Source: JABIDZ01 sp964619405 (GTDB taxonomy: Archaea; Iainarchaeota; Iainarchaeia; Iainarchaeales; JAAZKV01). Taken from it: a stretch of 30,226 bases of DNA. Location: NCBI GenBank assembly GCA_964619405.1, contig CAZUCF010000011.1:1-30226 (forward strand). Direction: 5' to 3'. Below are positions 13,640-20,767 of the stretch, in pieces. Below the pieces are notes generated by a model. That model searched no databases. It was not told where the DNA came from and was given only the letters and a program-made list of their open reading frames with translations. How positions within the stretch are numbered: position 1 is the first letter of the stretch; every line of letters starts with the position of its first letter. The position numbers and the translations under genes are program-made.

Positions 13640-14461
13640 TTAATCAATTTTTTTTGTCTTGCAAAAAGTGCCTATAGCATTTCCTTTTGAGAAATCATTA
13701 AAGTTATTTGGCCCTGTTATGAAAACATCACAAAAACAATTGGCTTTTTGTATCATTCTTATTTTTGTTTTTATTCCACCTCTGCCATCTTTTGAGTTCT
13801 CCATTTTTTTTAATTGTTTTTTTGAATAATAATTTTTTATTATTTTCCCATTTTTTCCTATTAACCCTTCTTTTTGTGTTATCATTATTATTAAATTAGC
13901 ATTAATTTCTTTTGCTAGGAGTACTGCTAATGAATCATTATCACTGAACTTGCTGTTCTTTAATTCTTCTGTTGCAACAACATCATTCTCATTTATTATT
14001 GGTACTATTTGGTTTTCAAATAAAAAATTTATTGTGTTTTCTAAATTAATAATTGATTTTGAATCTAATAAATCTTTTTTGGATATTAATATTTGTGCAC
14101 AATTTAAACCTATTGCATCAAATCTTTTTTTGTATTCGTACATTAACATTATTTGTCCGATTGCAGCTAGTCCTTGTTGGGACTTTATAGTCATTTCTTT
14201 TTTGTAATTGATTTTTGTTTTTCCTAATCCGACAGCGCCACTAGTAACAATCAAAACTTTTTTTTCTTGTTCTAATAAATTATTTGTTTCATATATTAGT
14301 CTTGTCAAAAACTTTTTGTTTAATTCATTATTATTGATAATAGTATTTGTTCCAACTTTAATAATTATTTTCTCACTTTTTTCATTGATATTATTAGTAT
14401 TATTTTTATTATTTAAAATTAGTTTATGTTCAATACTTTTATCAACTAGGAAGACACTCAC
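13640..14461 (-). CDS. proB: Glutamate 5-kinase-like protein (ProB kinase domain without PUA)
   Basis: ProB phosphorylates glutamate with ATP as the first step of proline synthesis. The 273-residue protein has the amino-acid-kinase fold: IIIKVGTNTI (about 32-41), VLIVTSGAVGLGKTKI, QQGLAAIGQIMLMYEYKKRF, VPIINENDVVATEELKNSKFSDNDSLAVLLAKEINANLII, and GRGGIKTKIRMIQKA near the end. It stops at GTFCKT, where bacterial ProB continues into a PUA domain. There is a 30-residue Asn-rich N-terminal extension. No proA or proC is adjacent, so the partner is elsewhere or the substrate differs. Glutamate kinase is uncommon in archaea, so transfer is plausible. Confidence 0.8.
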   Translation of the reverse strand: MSVFLVDKSIEHKLILNNKNNTNNINEKSEKIIIKVGTNTIINNNELNKKFLTRLIYETNNLLEQEKKVLIVTSGAVGLGKTKINYKKEMTIKSQQGLAAIGQIMLMYEYKKRFDAIGLNCAQILISKKDLLDSKSIINLENTINFLFENQIVPIINENDVVATEELKNSKFSDNDSLAVLLAKEINANLIIMITQKEGLIGKNGKIIKNYYSKKQLKKMENSKDGRGGIKTKIRMIQKANCFCDVFITGPNNFNDFSKGNAIGTFCKTKKID

Positions 14462-14554
14462 TTAAATTATTCATATTATTAATTGTTATTTTTTTATTAA
14501 TAAAAAATGTTATTTTTTTAATGTAATTTATTGTATAGTATAAAAAATTTTATT

Positions 14555-14571
14555 AGTATTTTAAAAACTCT
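14555..14571 (+). promoter_or_regulatory. Promoter of argS
   Basis: GTATTTTAAAAACTCTTTTG holds a TTTTAAAA box centred about 26 bases before the ATG at 14589. That is the same spacing and the same downstream CTCTTTT/TTCTTTT tract as at the methyltransferase and FKBP promoters. There is no Shine-Dalgarno next to the ATG, so a leaderless mRNA is expected. Confidence 0.5.
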
Positions 14572-14588
14572 TTTGTTCTAATAAATGT

Positions 14589-16301
14589 ATGGATTTCAAA
14601 GAAGAAATTGTCTTGTTATTAGAAAAAGAAACTAGTCTTTCAAAAGAAAAAATTAATGAAGTAATTTCTGTGCCTCCCCGAGGGATGGGTGATTTTGCTT
14701 TCCCATGTTTTATAATTGCAAAAGAACAAAAAAAAGCTCCGAGTGATGTTTCTAATGTAATTGCTAGCAAGATTTCTGCTAGTTTTCTTGAAAAAGTAGA
14801 GGCAAATGGGCCTTATGTCAATTTTTTCTTATCAAAAATGGTTCTTTCTTCTAAGGTTTTAGAAGATATTTTTTTTAATAATTACTCGTTTTCAAAACAA
14901 AAAGGCAAGATAATGGTTGAGTATTCTTCGCCTAATACTAATAAACCATTGCATTTAGGGCATTTAAGAAATAATACTCTTGGTTTGGCTATTTCTAATT
15001 TGTTAGGGTTAACAGGACACAAAGTAATCAAAGCAAATTTGGTTAATGATAGAGGAATACATATTTGCAAGTCAATGCTTGCTTACAAATTGTTTGGTGA
15101 CAATAAGAATCCTGAGAGTGAAAAAATGAAGAGCGATCATTTTGTTGGTTCAATGTATGTTTTGTTTGATAGAATTAATAAAGAAAAACCAGAATTGAAA
15201 CTTGAGGAACAAGCACAAAAAATGCTTGTTAAATGGGAACAAGGAGATAAAGAAACAATTGCTTTGTGGAAAAAAATGAATGATTGGGCATTGAAAGGAA
15301 TGGAAAAAACTTATTCTGATTTTGGAACAAAGTTTGACAAAATGTTTTTTGAGAGTGATATATTCAAAAAAGGGAACAAGCAAAAACTAATTGAAGAAGG
15401 TTTAAAAAAAAATGTTTTTGTTAAAGAGGATAATGGTGCAATTATTGCTTTATTAGAACCAGAATTACAAAACAAGGTTATTGTGAGAGGTGATGGAACA
15501 TCTCTTTACGCAACAAATGATTTAATGTTAACCCAAGTAAAATTTGAAGAATTTAATTTAGATAAAAGTATTTGGGTTGTTGCTAATGAACAAGATTTAT
15601 ATTTCAAACAATTATTTAGAATTTTTGAAAAACTTGGGAGACCGTGGGCTAAACAATGTTATCATTTAAGTTATGGTTATGTTTCTCTTACAACTGGAAG
15701 AATGAAGTCAAGAGAAGGAACAGTTGTTGATGCTGATGACTTGCTTGAAAAAGTAAAACAACTTGCATTAAAAGAAATTAGTTCTCGTTACTCAAATTTA
15801 AGTGAAAAAGAAAAAGAAAAAAGAGCAATTGCAATTGCGCTTGGAGCAATAAAATTTTTCTTAATGAAAAATGATGCTAAAAAAGACATGGTTTTTAATC
15901 CAAAAGAAAGTATTTCTTTTGAAGGAGAAACAGGCCCTTATTTACAATACTCTTTTGCTAGAGCAAAAAGTATTTTGAGAAAAGCAAAAAAAGATAAAAT
16001 AAAATTTGCTCACAAAAATTTTGATTTACTTAATGATAACAAAGAAAAAGAATTGTTAATTGAATTAGGAAAATTTTCTGATTCTATTAATAAGAGTTGG
16101 GAAAACCTTTCATTACACCCTTTGTGTCATAATTTGCTTTCAATAGCAGAAAAATTTAATTCTTTTTATCATGAATTACAAGTTTTAAAAGCCGATTCAA
16201 AAGAACTTATTAATGCGCGACTCTCATTAGTTGAAGCAACAACTATTGTTTTAGAAAAAGGATTAAAATTGTTGGATATAGACGCAATCGAAAAAATGTA
16301 A
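14589..16301 (+). CDS. argS: Arginyl-tRNA synthetase
   Basis: It charges tRNA-Arg. The 570-residue protein has the ArgRS N-terminal additional domain (about 1-100), the class I HIGH motif as H122-L-G-H125 in SSPNTNKPLHLGHLRNNTLG, NLVNDRGIHICKSMLAYKLFG after it, and the KMSKS-like loop GRMKSREGTVVDADDLL near 370. FEGETGPYLQYSFARAKSIL begins the DALR anticodon-binding domain, which ends in KGLKLLDIDAIEKM. It is shorter than many but complete. It diverges from the proB-like gene. A tRNA-Arg gene lies about 1 kb away on the opposite strand, which may be chance. Confidence 0.95.
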   Translation: MDFKEEIVLLLEKETSLSKEKINEVISVPPRGMGDFAFPCFIIAKEQKKAPSDVSNVIASKISASFLEKVEANGPYVNFFLSKMVLSSKVLEDIFFNNYSFSKQKGKIMVEYSSPNTNKPLHLGHLRNNTLGLAISNLLGLTGHKVIKANLVNDRGIHICKSMLAYKLFGDNKNPESEKMKSDHFVGSMYVLFDRINKEKPELKLEEQAQKMLVKWEQGDKETIALWKKMNDWALKGMEKTYSDFGTKFDKMFFESDIFKKGNKQKLIEEGLKKNVFVKEDNGAIIALLEPELQNKVIVRGDGTSLYATNDLMLTQVKFEEFNLDKSIWVVANEQDLYFKQLFRIFEKLGRPWAKQCYHLSYGYVSLTTGRMKSREGTVVDADDLLEKVKQLALKEISSRYSNLSEKEKEKRAIAIALGAIKFFLMKNDAKKDMVFNPKESISFEGETGPYLQYSFARAKSILRKAKKDKIKFAHKNFDLLNDNKEKELLIELGKFSDSINKSWENLSLHPLCHNLLSIAEKFNSFYHELQVLKADSKELINARLSLVEATTIVLEKGLKLLDIDAIEKM

Positions 16302-16442
16302 ACAAAATTTATATAAAAAATTAAAGCAAGTTTAAATAATTTGAATAAATTGCATTCAAAAAAATTAAATAAATAATATTAAAATAATTTAGATTAATTA
16401 TAATTAAATCATTTGAATTTATTATAATTAAGATAATTTGAA

Positions 16443-17000
16443 TTATTTTCTAAAACGTTGAAACAATTTTTTTATAGGTAATTTTGGCAATTTGAATCTA
16501 TAAATACCTTTATTAAATCCCCTGGGTAAAATATTATTTTTTCTAAGTTTATTTAATTTTGTAGATGTTTTTGAAGATAGTCTTTCAATTTCTCTTTGAA
16601 CAGAAGGAGAAAAAAGTCCAGTTCCTTTGTTTGCATTTTTTATTAAATGCATTGATCCCCACAAATTATATTCTCTAACAACCAAGTAATGAATTTTTCT
16701 TTTCAAGAAAAATGCTTCTATTCTACTAATCCGCCCTTCATTTTCAATTTTATTAAGAAGCATATTAATTGCTTCATAATCTTTAACAAGTTTTAAAGCG
16801 TCTTTTTCTTTTAAACCAGGTTTCTCAATAATTTGTAAGAATTGTTTTGTTCTAGGATTAAGTGGTTTTGGTCTAACAACATTTTGTGTTGACAATTTTT
16901 TTGACTCAACAGGGGCTATTCTTATAAAAGGAATTTCTTTTCCAGTAGCACGATCCTTAATGAAACCTTGTTCATATTTTCCACTTTTGTCTGAATTCAT
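16443..17000 (-). CDS. Hypothetical basic protein downstream of alaS
   Basis: I do not recognise this 185-residue protein. It is basic at both ends; the C-terminus runs RFKLPKLPIKKLFQRFRK. The middle (about 65-125) is predicted helical: GLKEKDALKLVKDYEAINML, then IENEGRISRIEAFFLKRKIHYLVVREYNLWG. There is no signal peptide, membrane segment or cysteine pair. The start is the ATG at 17000, 14 bases after the alaS stop; a longer ORF to 17123 overlaps alaS and would be a shadow. It is probably co-transcribed with alaS, and its charge suggests nucleic-acid or membrane-surface binding, which is speculation. Confidence 0.6.
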   Translation of the reverse strand: MNSDKSGKYEQGFIKDRATGKEIPFIRIAPVESKKLSTQNVVRPKPLNPRTKQFLQIIEKPGLKEKDALKLVKDYEAINMLLNKIENEGRISRIEAFFLKRKIHYLVVREYNLWGSMHLIKNANKGTGLFSPSVQREIERLSSKTSTKLNKLRKNNILPRGFNKGIYRFKLPKLPIKKLFQRFRK

Positions 17001-17014
17001 AAAAAAACATTTAA

Positions 17015-18838
17015 TTATTTTAAAACTGCTTTTATTCTTCTTACGCCAGCAGAAGAACTTTCTTCTTTTATTATTTTGTAATCCCCTATATTTTCTAATG
17101 TTGTTGTGTGCGGGCCACCACAAATTTCTTTTGAATAAATTTTTCCATTTGTTCCAATGATAGTATAGACTTTTACTTTTTCACCGTATTTGGATTCAAA
17201 GCTCCCGTGAGCCCCATTTTTTTTAGCTTCTTCTAATGAAAGTATTTCCATTTTTACAATTGCTTTTGATTTTATAGCGTTATTAACCCATTCCTCAATT
17301 TTTTTTATTTCTTGTGTGGTTAGTTTTCTATCAAAATTAAAATCAAATCTTAGTCTTTCAGAATTAATATTGGAACCTTTCTGTTCTATTTTTTTATCAA
17401 GAATCTCTTTTAATGCTGCTAATGTTAAATGAGCACAAGTATGAAGTTTTGTTGTCTCTTCTTTTGAATCAGCTAAACCGCCTTTAAATTTTTGTTCAGC
17501 TCCTTTTCTTGAAAGTTCTTGGTGTTCCAACAATAATTTTTGAAAACCTTTTTCATCAACTCTAAAACCTTTTTCTTCGCATATTTCAATAGTCATTTCT
17601 AATGGGAAACCATAACTCTGAAACAAATCAAATGCCCCCTTAGCATTCAATTCTTTTATATTAGATTTTTCTAAAAAGAATAATTTTTTTTCCAAAATTT
17701 TTATACCTGCTTCAATTGTTTTAGAAAATTTTTCTTCTTCTTTTTCTAACGCATTAAAAATGAATTCCTTGTTTTTTTCAATTTCATTATATACAGGACT
17801 CATTTCTTTTACAACAATTCCGGCAACTTTATTACAAAAATTTTCTTTTATTCCAATTAATCTTCCATGCCTAATGCTTCTTCTAATAAATCTTCTAAGA
17901 ATATATCCTTGGTCAACATTACTCGGGGTAACTGCTTTGTCATCTCCCAAAATCATTACGCTTGCTCTCAAATGATCAGTAATAATTCTAACACTCCTTT
18001 TTTCATTATTATTTAATTCTCCTCTCTTTTTTCTTTTCAAATTACTTAATTCTAAAACTTTTTCAAAAATTGGTTTAATGCTATCAATCTCATAAACATT
18101 ATCAAAACCATTTAGAACAGCAGTTAGTCTTTCTAATCCTGTTCCATTATCAATATTTTTTTGCTTTGCTGTTTCAAAAAAACCATTAGAATTTTTATTG
18201 TATTGCATTAAAACATCGTTTCCTATTTCACAAAAAATTCCTTGCTTATTAAATTTTTCAAATTCTTTAGTGTCTTTTTCTTGTATATTTTTTACATGAT
18301 AAAAAAATTCTGTGTCAGGCCCACACGGCCCAGTTAAACCTGCTGGCCCCCACCAATTATCTTTTTTTGGTAAAAAATGAATTCTTTTTTTTGGAATACC
18401 ACATTTCTCCCAAGCTTCAGAAGCTTCTAAATCTTGAGGGGCATCATTGTCTCCTTCAAAACATGTAACACTTAATCGTTCAATTGGGATTCCTAAATAT
18501 TTTTTTGAAGTAAGAAATTCAAAAGACATTTCAATTGCTTCTTTTTTAAAATAATCTCCTAATGACCAATGACCCATCATTTCAAAAAAACTTAAATGCC
18601 AATCATCTCCAACTTCATCAATGTCTCCTGTTCTAATACACTTTTGAATATTACAAAGTTTTTTTCCTAATGGGTGTTTTTCTCCTAACAAGTAGGGAAC
18701 TAATGGGTGCATCCCAGCAGTAGTAAATAAAACAGTTGGATCATTTTCAGGAATCAATGAAGCCGAAAGAATTTCAACATGATTTTTTGATTTAAAAAAA
18801 CTTATATATTTTTTTCTCAATTCAATACTCGTAATCAT
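17015..18838 (-). CDS. alaS: Alanyl-tRNA synthetase, bacterial type, lacking the C-terminal domain
   Basis: It charges tRNA-Ala and edits mischarged Ser/Gly. The class II core starts at LRKKYISFFKSKNHVEILSA; TTAGMHPLVPYLLGEKHPLG and CNIQKCIRTGDIDEVGDDWH follow. The editing domain keeps its zinc ligands, H466 and H470 (HTCAH) and C573 and H577 (CGGPH), and ends in SSSAGVRRIKAV. The protein stops there, at 607 residues, without the DHHA1/C-Ala domain found in most AlaRS (about 850-900 residues). Archaeal AlaRS normally begins with a different N-terminal zinc region; this start is bacterial, most like the short AlaRS of candidate-phyla-radiation bacteria as I recall them. It is probably leaderless (TATTTTAAAG at 18861-18870). 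Confidence 0.93.
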   Translation of the reverse strand: MITSIELRKKYISFFKSKNHVEILSASLIPENDPTVLFTTAGMHPLVPYLLGEKHPLGKKLCNIQKCIRTGDIDEVGDDWHLSFFEMMGHWSLGDYFKKEAIEMSFEFLTSKKYLGIPIERLSVTCFEGDNDAPQDLEASEAWEKCGIPKKRIHFLPKKDNWWGPAGLTGPCGPDTEFFYHVKNIQEKDTKEFEKFNKQGIFCEIGNDVLMQYNKNSNGFFETAKQKNIDNGTGLERLTAVLNGFDNVYEIDSIKPIFEKVLELSNLKRKKRGELNNNEKRSVRIITDHLRASVMILGDDKAVTPSNVDQGYILRRFIRRSIRHGRLIGIKENFCNKVAGIVVKEMSPVYNEIEKNKEFIFNALEKEEEKFSKTIEAGIKILEKKLFFLEKSNIKELNAKGAFDLFQSYGFPLEMTIEICEEKGFRVDEKGFQKLLLEHQELSRKGAEQKFKGGLADSKEETTKLHTCAHLTLAALKEILDKKIEQKGSNINSERLRFDFNFDRKLTTQEIKKIEEWVNNAIKSKAIVKMEILSLEEAKKNGAHGSFESKYGEKVKVYTIIGTNGKIYSKEICGGPHTTTLENIGDYKIIKEESSSAGVRRIKAVLK

Positions 18839-19039
18839 ATATAAAAAATAATACGAAACTCTTTAAAATAATTCAATATTGTGTTAAACGGAAAAAATTG
18901 ATTAAAACAAAAAAATTAAATAAAAACTTAAATCAATTATAATAAGAATTAAATTCAAAATAAAAAAATATTAAATAAAAAAATATTAAATAAAAAATAA
19001 TTAAAAAAATTAAAATTTAAGAAAAAAATTAGAATTTTT
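18839..19039. other. AT-only intergenic region with low-complexity repeats
   Basis: These 201 bases separate alaS from the GNAT gene. A TATA-like box of alaS stands at 18861-18870. Around 18958-19000 AAATAAAAAAATATT occurs twice in tandem with A-rich flanks. No ORF or RNA fold is seen. On the minus strand the T-runs could end GNAT transcription. Confidence 0.5.
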
Positions 19040-19507
19040 TTATTTTATAAAATGTCTTTTTGTTTGCGAAATTCTTGGTTTAAATTTTTTTTTCCTTTTA
19101 ACTCTTTTTGGTTTTAATACTAACTCTTCAAATAAGTCAGGCCTACTATTACTTACCATTTTTTTAAATCCTTGTTTTTTCTTCCAAAAATTTTGTGCGT
19201 CTGGGGTTAGCTTGGAATTCAATAATATTGTTTGATTGTTTTTTATTGCTATTGACCTAGCCACGCCAACTAGTTTCCTGCCAACACCTATTCTTCGGTA
19301 CTTCTTTCTGACAGCTAATTTTTTTAGTTCGATGAACTTAGGGTTAGAATAACATAGCTCCATGAAACCTATTAACTCCCCTGTTTGGGTTCTAGCAACC
19401 ATCACGTGGTTCGTACGAATGGGTAGTGATAAACTGAACTCGTTCCTGTGTTTGACCAAATCTTTCAAGTCTTTTAGTAGCGCGTCCGTTATTATTATTC
19501 TAGGCAT
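19040..19507 (-). CDS. GNAT family N-acetyltransferase
   Basis: The 155-residue protein is a GNAT acetyltransferase using acetyl-CoA. The strand ELIGFMELCYSN is followed by FIELKKLAVRKKYRRIGVGRKLVGVARSIA (about 59-88), with the pyrophosphate loop R71-R-I-G-V-G76, and by NFWKKKQGFKKMV, the usual end of the fold. A strongly basic tail (LKPKRVKRKKKFKPRISQTKRHFIK pattern, about 131-155) is added, suggesting contact with RNA, ribosome or DNA. It could be a RimI-like protein acetyltransferase, but the substrate cannot be named. Its codons are noticeably richer in G+C than its neighbours. It follows RNase P RNA on the same strand by 45 bases. Confidence 0.8.
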   Translation of the reverse strand: MPRIIITDALLKDLKDLVKHRNEFSLSLPIRTNHVMVARTQTGELIGFMELCYSNPKFIELKKLAVRKKYRRIGVGRKLVGVARSIAIKNNQTILLNSKLTPDAQNFWKKKQGFKKMVSNSRPDLFEELVLKPKRVKRKKKFKPRISQTKRHFIK

Positions 19508-19552
19508 AATATTATTTGTTTTTTAGTATTAAAAAAAGTTTCTTTTTGTTAG

Positions 19553-19793
19553 TGGCAGTGGAAAATAAGCCGTCTCCTGTTCCACAATTGAGGAGAAAGC
19601 TCCTCTGTGGGTTGGCATTAGACTAAGCCTCTTGCGAGTTGCACTACAGCCCCCGTTTCATCCAACTTAATGGTTTCGTTTCTGTTGAGCTGCCCTTCCT
19701 TTCGGAATCACCCATTACAGGTCGGGACATCTTGCGATGAGTGGACGGACTTTCCTCACTCTTTACAGAGCGTAAGCCAATCAACCACTACCA
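19553..19793 (-). ncRNA. rnpB: RNase P RNA, short archaeal form
   Basis: RNase P RNA cuts 5' leaders from pre-tRNA. On the minus strand the ends pair as P1 (TGGTAGTGG with CCACTGCCA). GAGGAAAGTCCGTCC near 45 is the universal CR-I, ACAGAAACGAAA near 110 is CR-IV, and ACAGGAGACGGCTTATTTTCC before the 3' end is CR-V. A TTCC-GAAA-GGAA hairpin with GNRA loop lies between CR-I and CR-IV. At about 241 nt it is shorter than the usual archaeal type A RNA (near 300 or more), so some stems must be missing. No protein gene overlaps. Confidence 0.9.
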
Positions 19794-20159
19794 TAACAAT
19801 TGCGTCTTCAAAAGAATAAAAATGTTTTGTTTAATATTTTTCATTAAATTATTTTTTTTAAGTTAATAATTTTATTAAGTTAAATTATTTTTTTTAATCA
19901 ACCCAAAAGAAATCTCCAACGTTTACGTTGGAGTTTGAGATTTCTTTTCCGTTGACGGAAAAGTGAATACTTCTGCTGTAAACCAGCAGAAGCCACACCC
20001 TTTAGGGTGTGGTAATTCACTTCGTTTTAAAAATAATTTTTTATTATAAGATATTGTTTTAAATTAATTTTTTTGTTTTTATAATTTGTTTTTTAATTTT
20101 TTTATTGTAATAAAAGTTCTAAGTATTGTTTGCAAATTATTTTTGTTTTAACTTATTGG
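19794..20159. other. Intergenic region containing a compact hairpin cluster
   Basis: There is no ORF in these 366 bases. 19908-20022 is the hairpin cluster described separately. The rest is A/T: 19794-19900 must contain the RNase P promoter (minus strand; ATTTTTATTC is the best TATA-like string, about 25-30 bases upstream), and 20030-20159 contains T-runs after the hypothetical gene that ends at 20160. Confidence 0.6.
19908..20022 (-). ncRNA. Five-hairpin structured element, possible ncRNA or IS200/IS605-like remnant
   Basis: Perfect stems (plus coordinates): 908-915 with 938-945 around CCAACG-TTTA-CGTTGG; TTTTCCG-TTGA-CGGAAAA (945-962); and an 8-bp outer stem AAGTGAAT / ATTCACTT (961-968 with 20015-20022) enclosing CTTCTGCTG-TAAAC-CAGCAGAAG (970-992) and CCACACCC-TTTA-GGGTGTGG (993-20012). 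Nearly every base is paired, and the element is far richer in G+C than its surroundings. CCCTAAAGGG followed by GGCTTCTGC (minus strand) resembles the ends of IS200/IS605 elements and their omega-RNAs, but no transposase or TnpB is present. It lies 115 bases from RNase P RNA. Strand and function are uncertain. Confidence 0.6.
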
Positions 20160-20708
20160 TTAAATCATTTCGTTTCTTTCAAGAATATCACTTACTGCTT
20201 GTGTTAGAACTCTTTGGCCTTGCTCGCTTATTCGCCCGTATTTCATTCTTTCTATTTCGTTTCTTAGAGTCGGGCTTTGTTCTAATAATGGTGAGTTAAC
20301 TGATAATTCTCTACTTAACACATTATTAGCATTTCTTATTTGTTCAACACTAATTTTTTCACCAAAAATTTCTAGTAATGCTCTTGACATAGCATAAAAT
20401 CGTCTGTCTGAACCAACTGCTCTTAAATTCAAACCCAATTCTCTTAATATTCTTTGATGTATTTCATCAATTTTTTTTCTTTCTCTTTCAGCATTCATTC
20501 TTCTAAAACTTTCAGCCTCATTAAATTCTCTTTTATCAACAAACCTTTTTCTTTGTTCAACCAACATTTTTTTTGCACGATTTGCATTAGAAAGCATTGT
20601 TTGTGTAACTGGTTTTACATGCGAAAAAACATTTTTTTGAAAAAAACTTTTAGGAGACAAACTTTTTGTATTAGATACATTTCTCCTATTTCGGTTTGTC
20701 ATAGCCAT
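20160..20708 (-). CDS. Hypothetical helical protein
   Basis: I do not recognise this 182-residue protein. The N-terminal 60 residues are basic and Asn/Ser-rich (TNRNRRNVSNTKSLSPKSFF). They are followed by a charged helix (KKMLVEQRKRFVDKREFNEA, MNAERERKKIDEIHQRILRE) and a folded-looking C-terminal part (RRFYAMSRALLEIFGEKISVEQIRNANNVLSREL). There is no membrane segment, signal or metal motif. TTTTAAAA about 25 bases before the ATG suggests a leaderless transcript. The 59-base spacing after the giant gene on the same strand allows co-transcription. Its layout vaguely resembles the protein at 16443, without convincing similarity. Confidence 0.55.
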   Translation of the reverse strand: MAMTNRNRRNVSNTKSLSPKSFFQKNVFSHVKPVTQTMLSNANRAKKMLVEQRKRFVDKREFNEAESFRRMNAERERKKIDEIHQRILRELGLNLRAVGSDRRFYAMSRALLEIFGEKISVEQIRNANNVLSRELSVNSPLLEQSPTLRNEIERMKYGRISEQGQRVLTQAVSDILERNEMI

Positions 20709-20767
20709 GCAAAAATAATGTTTTTAAAAGTATTTTAAACTATTCTCAAACAAAAATAATTTTTTTA

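Noticed and set aside
17001..17123. N-terminal extension of the hypothetical protein at 16443
   Set aside because: The extra 41 codons overlap the end of alaS in another frame; the ATG at 17000 just after the alaS stop is the better start.
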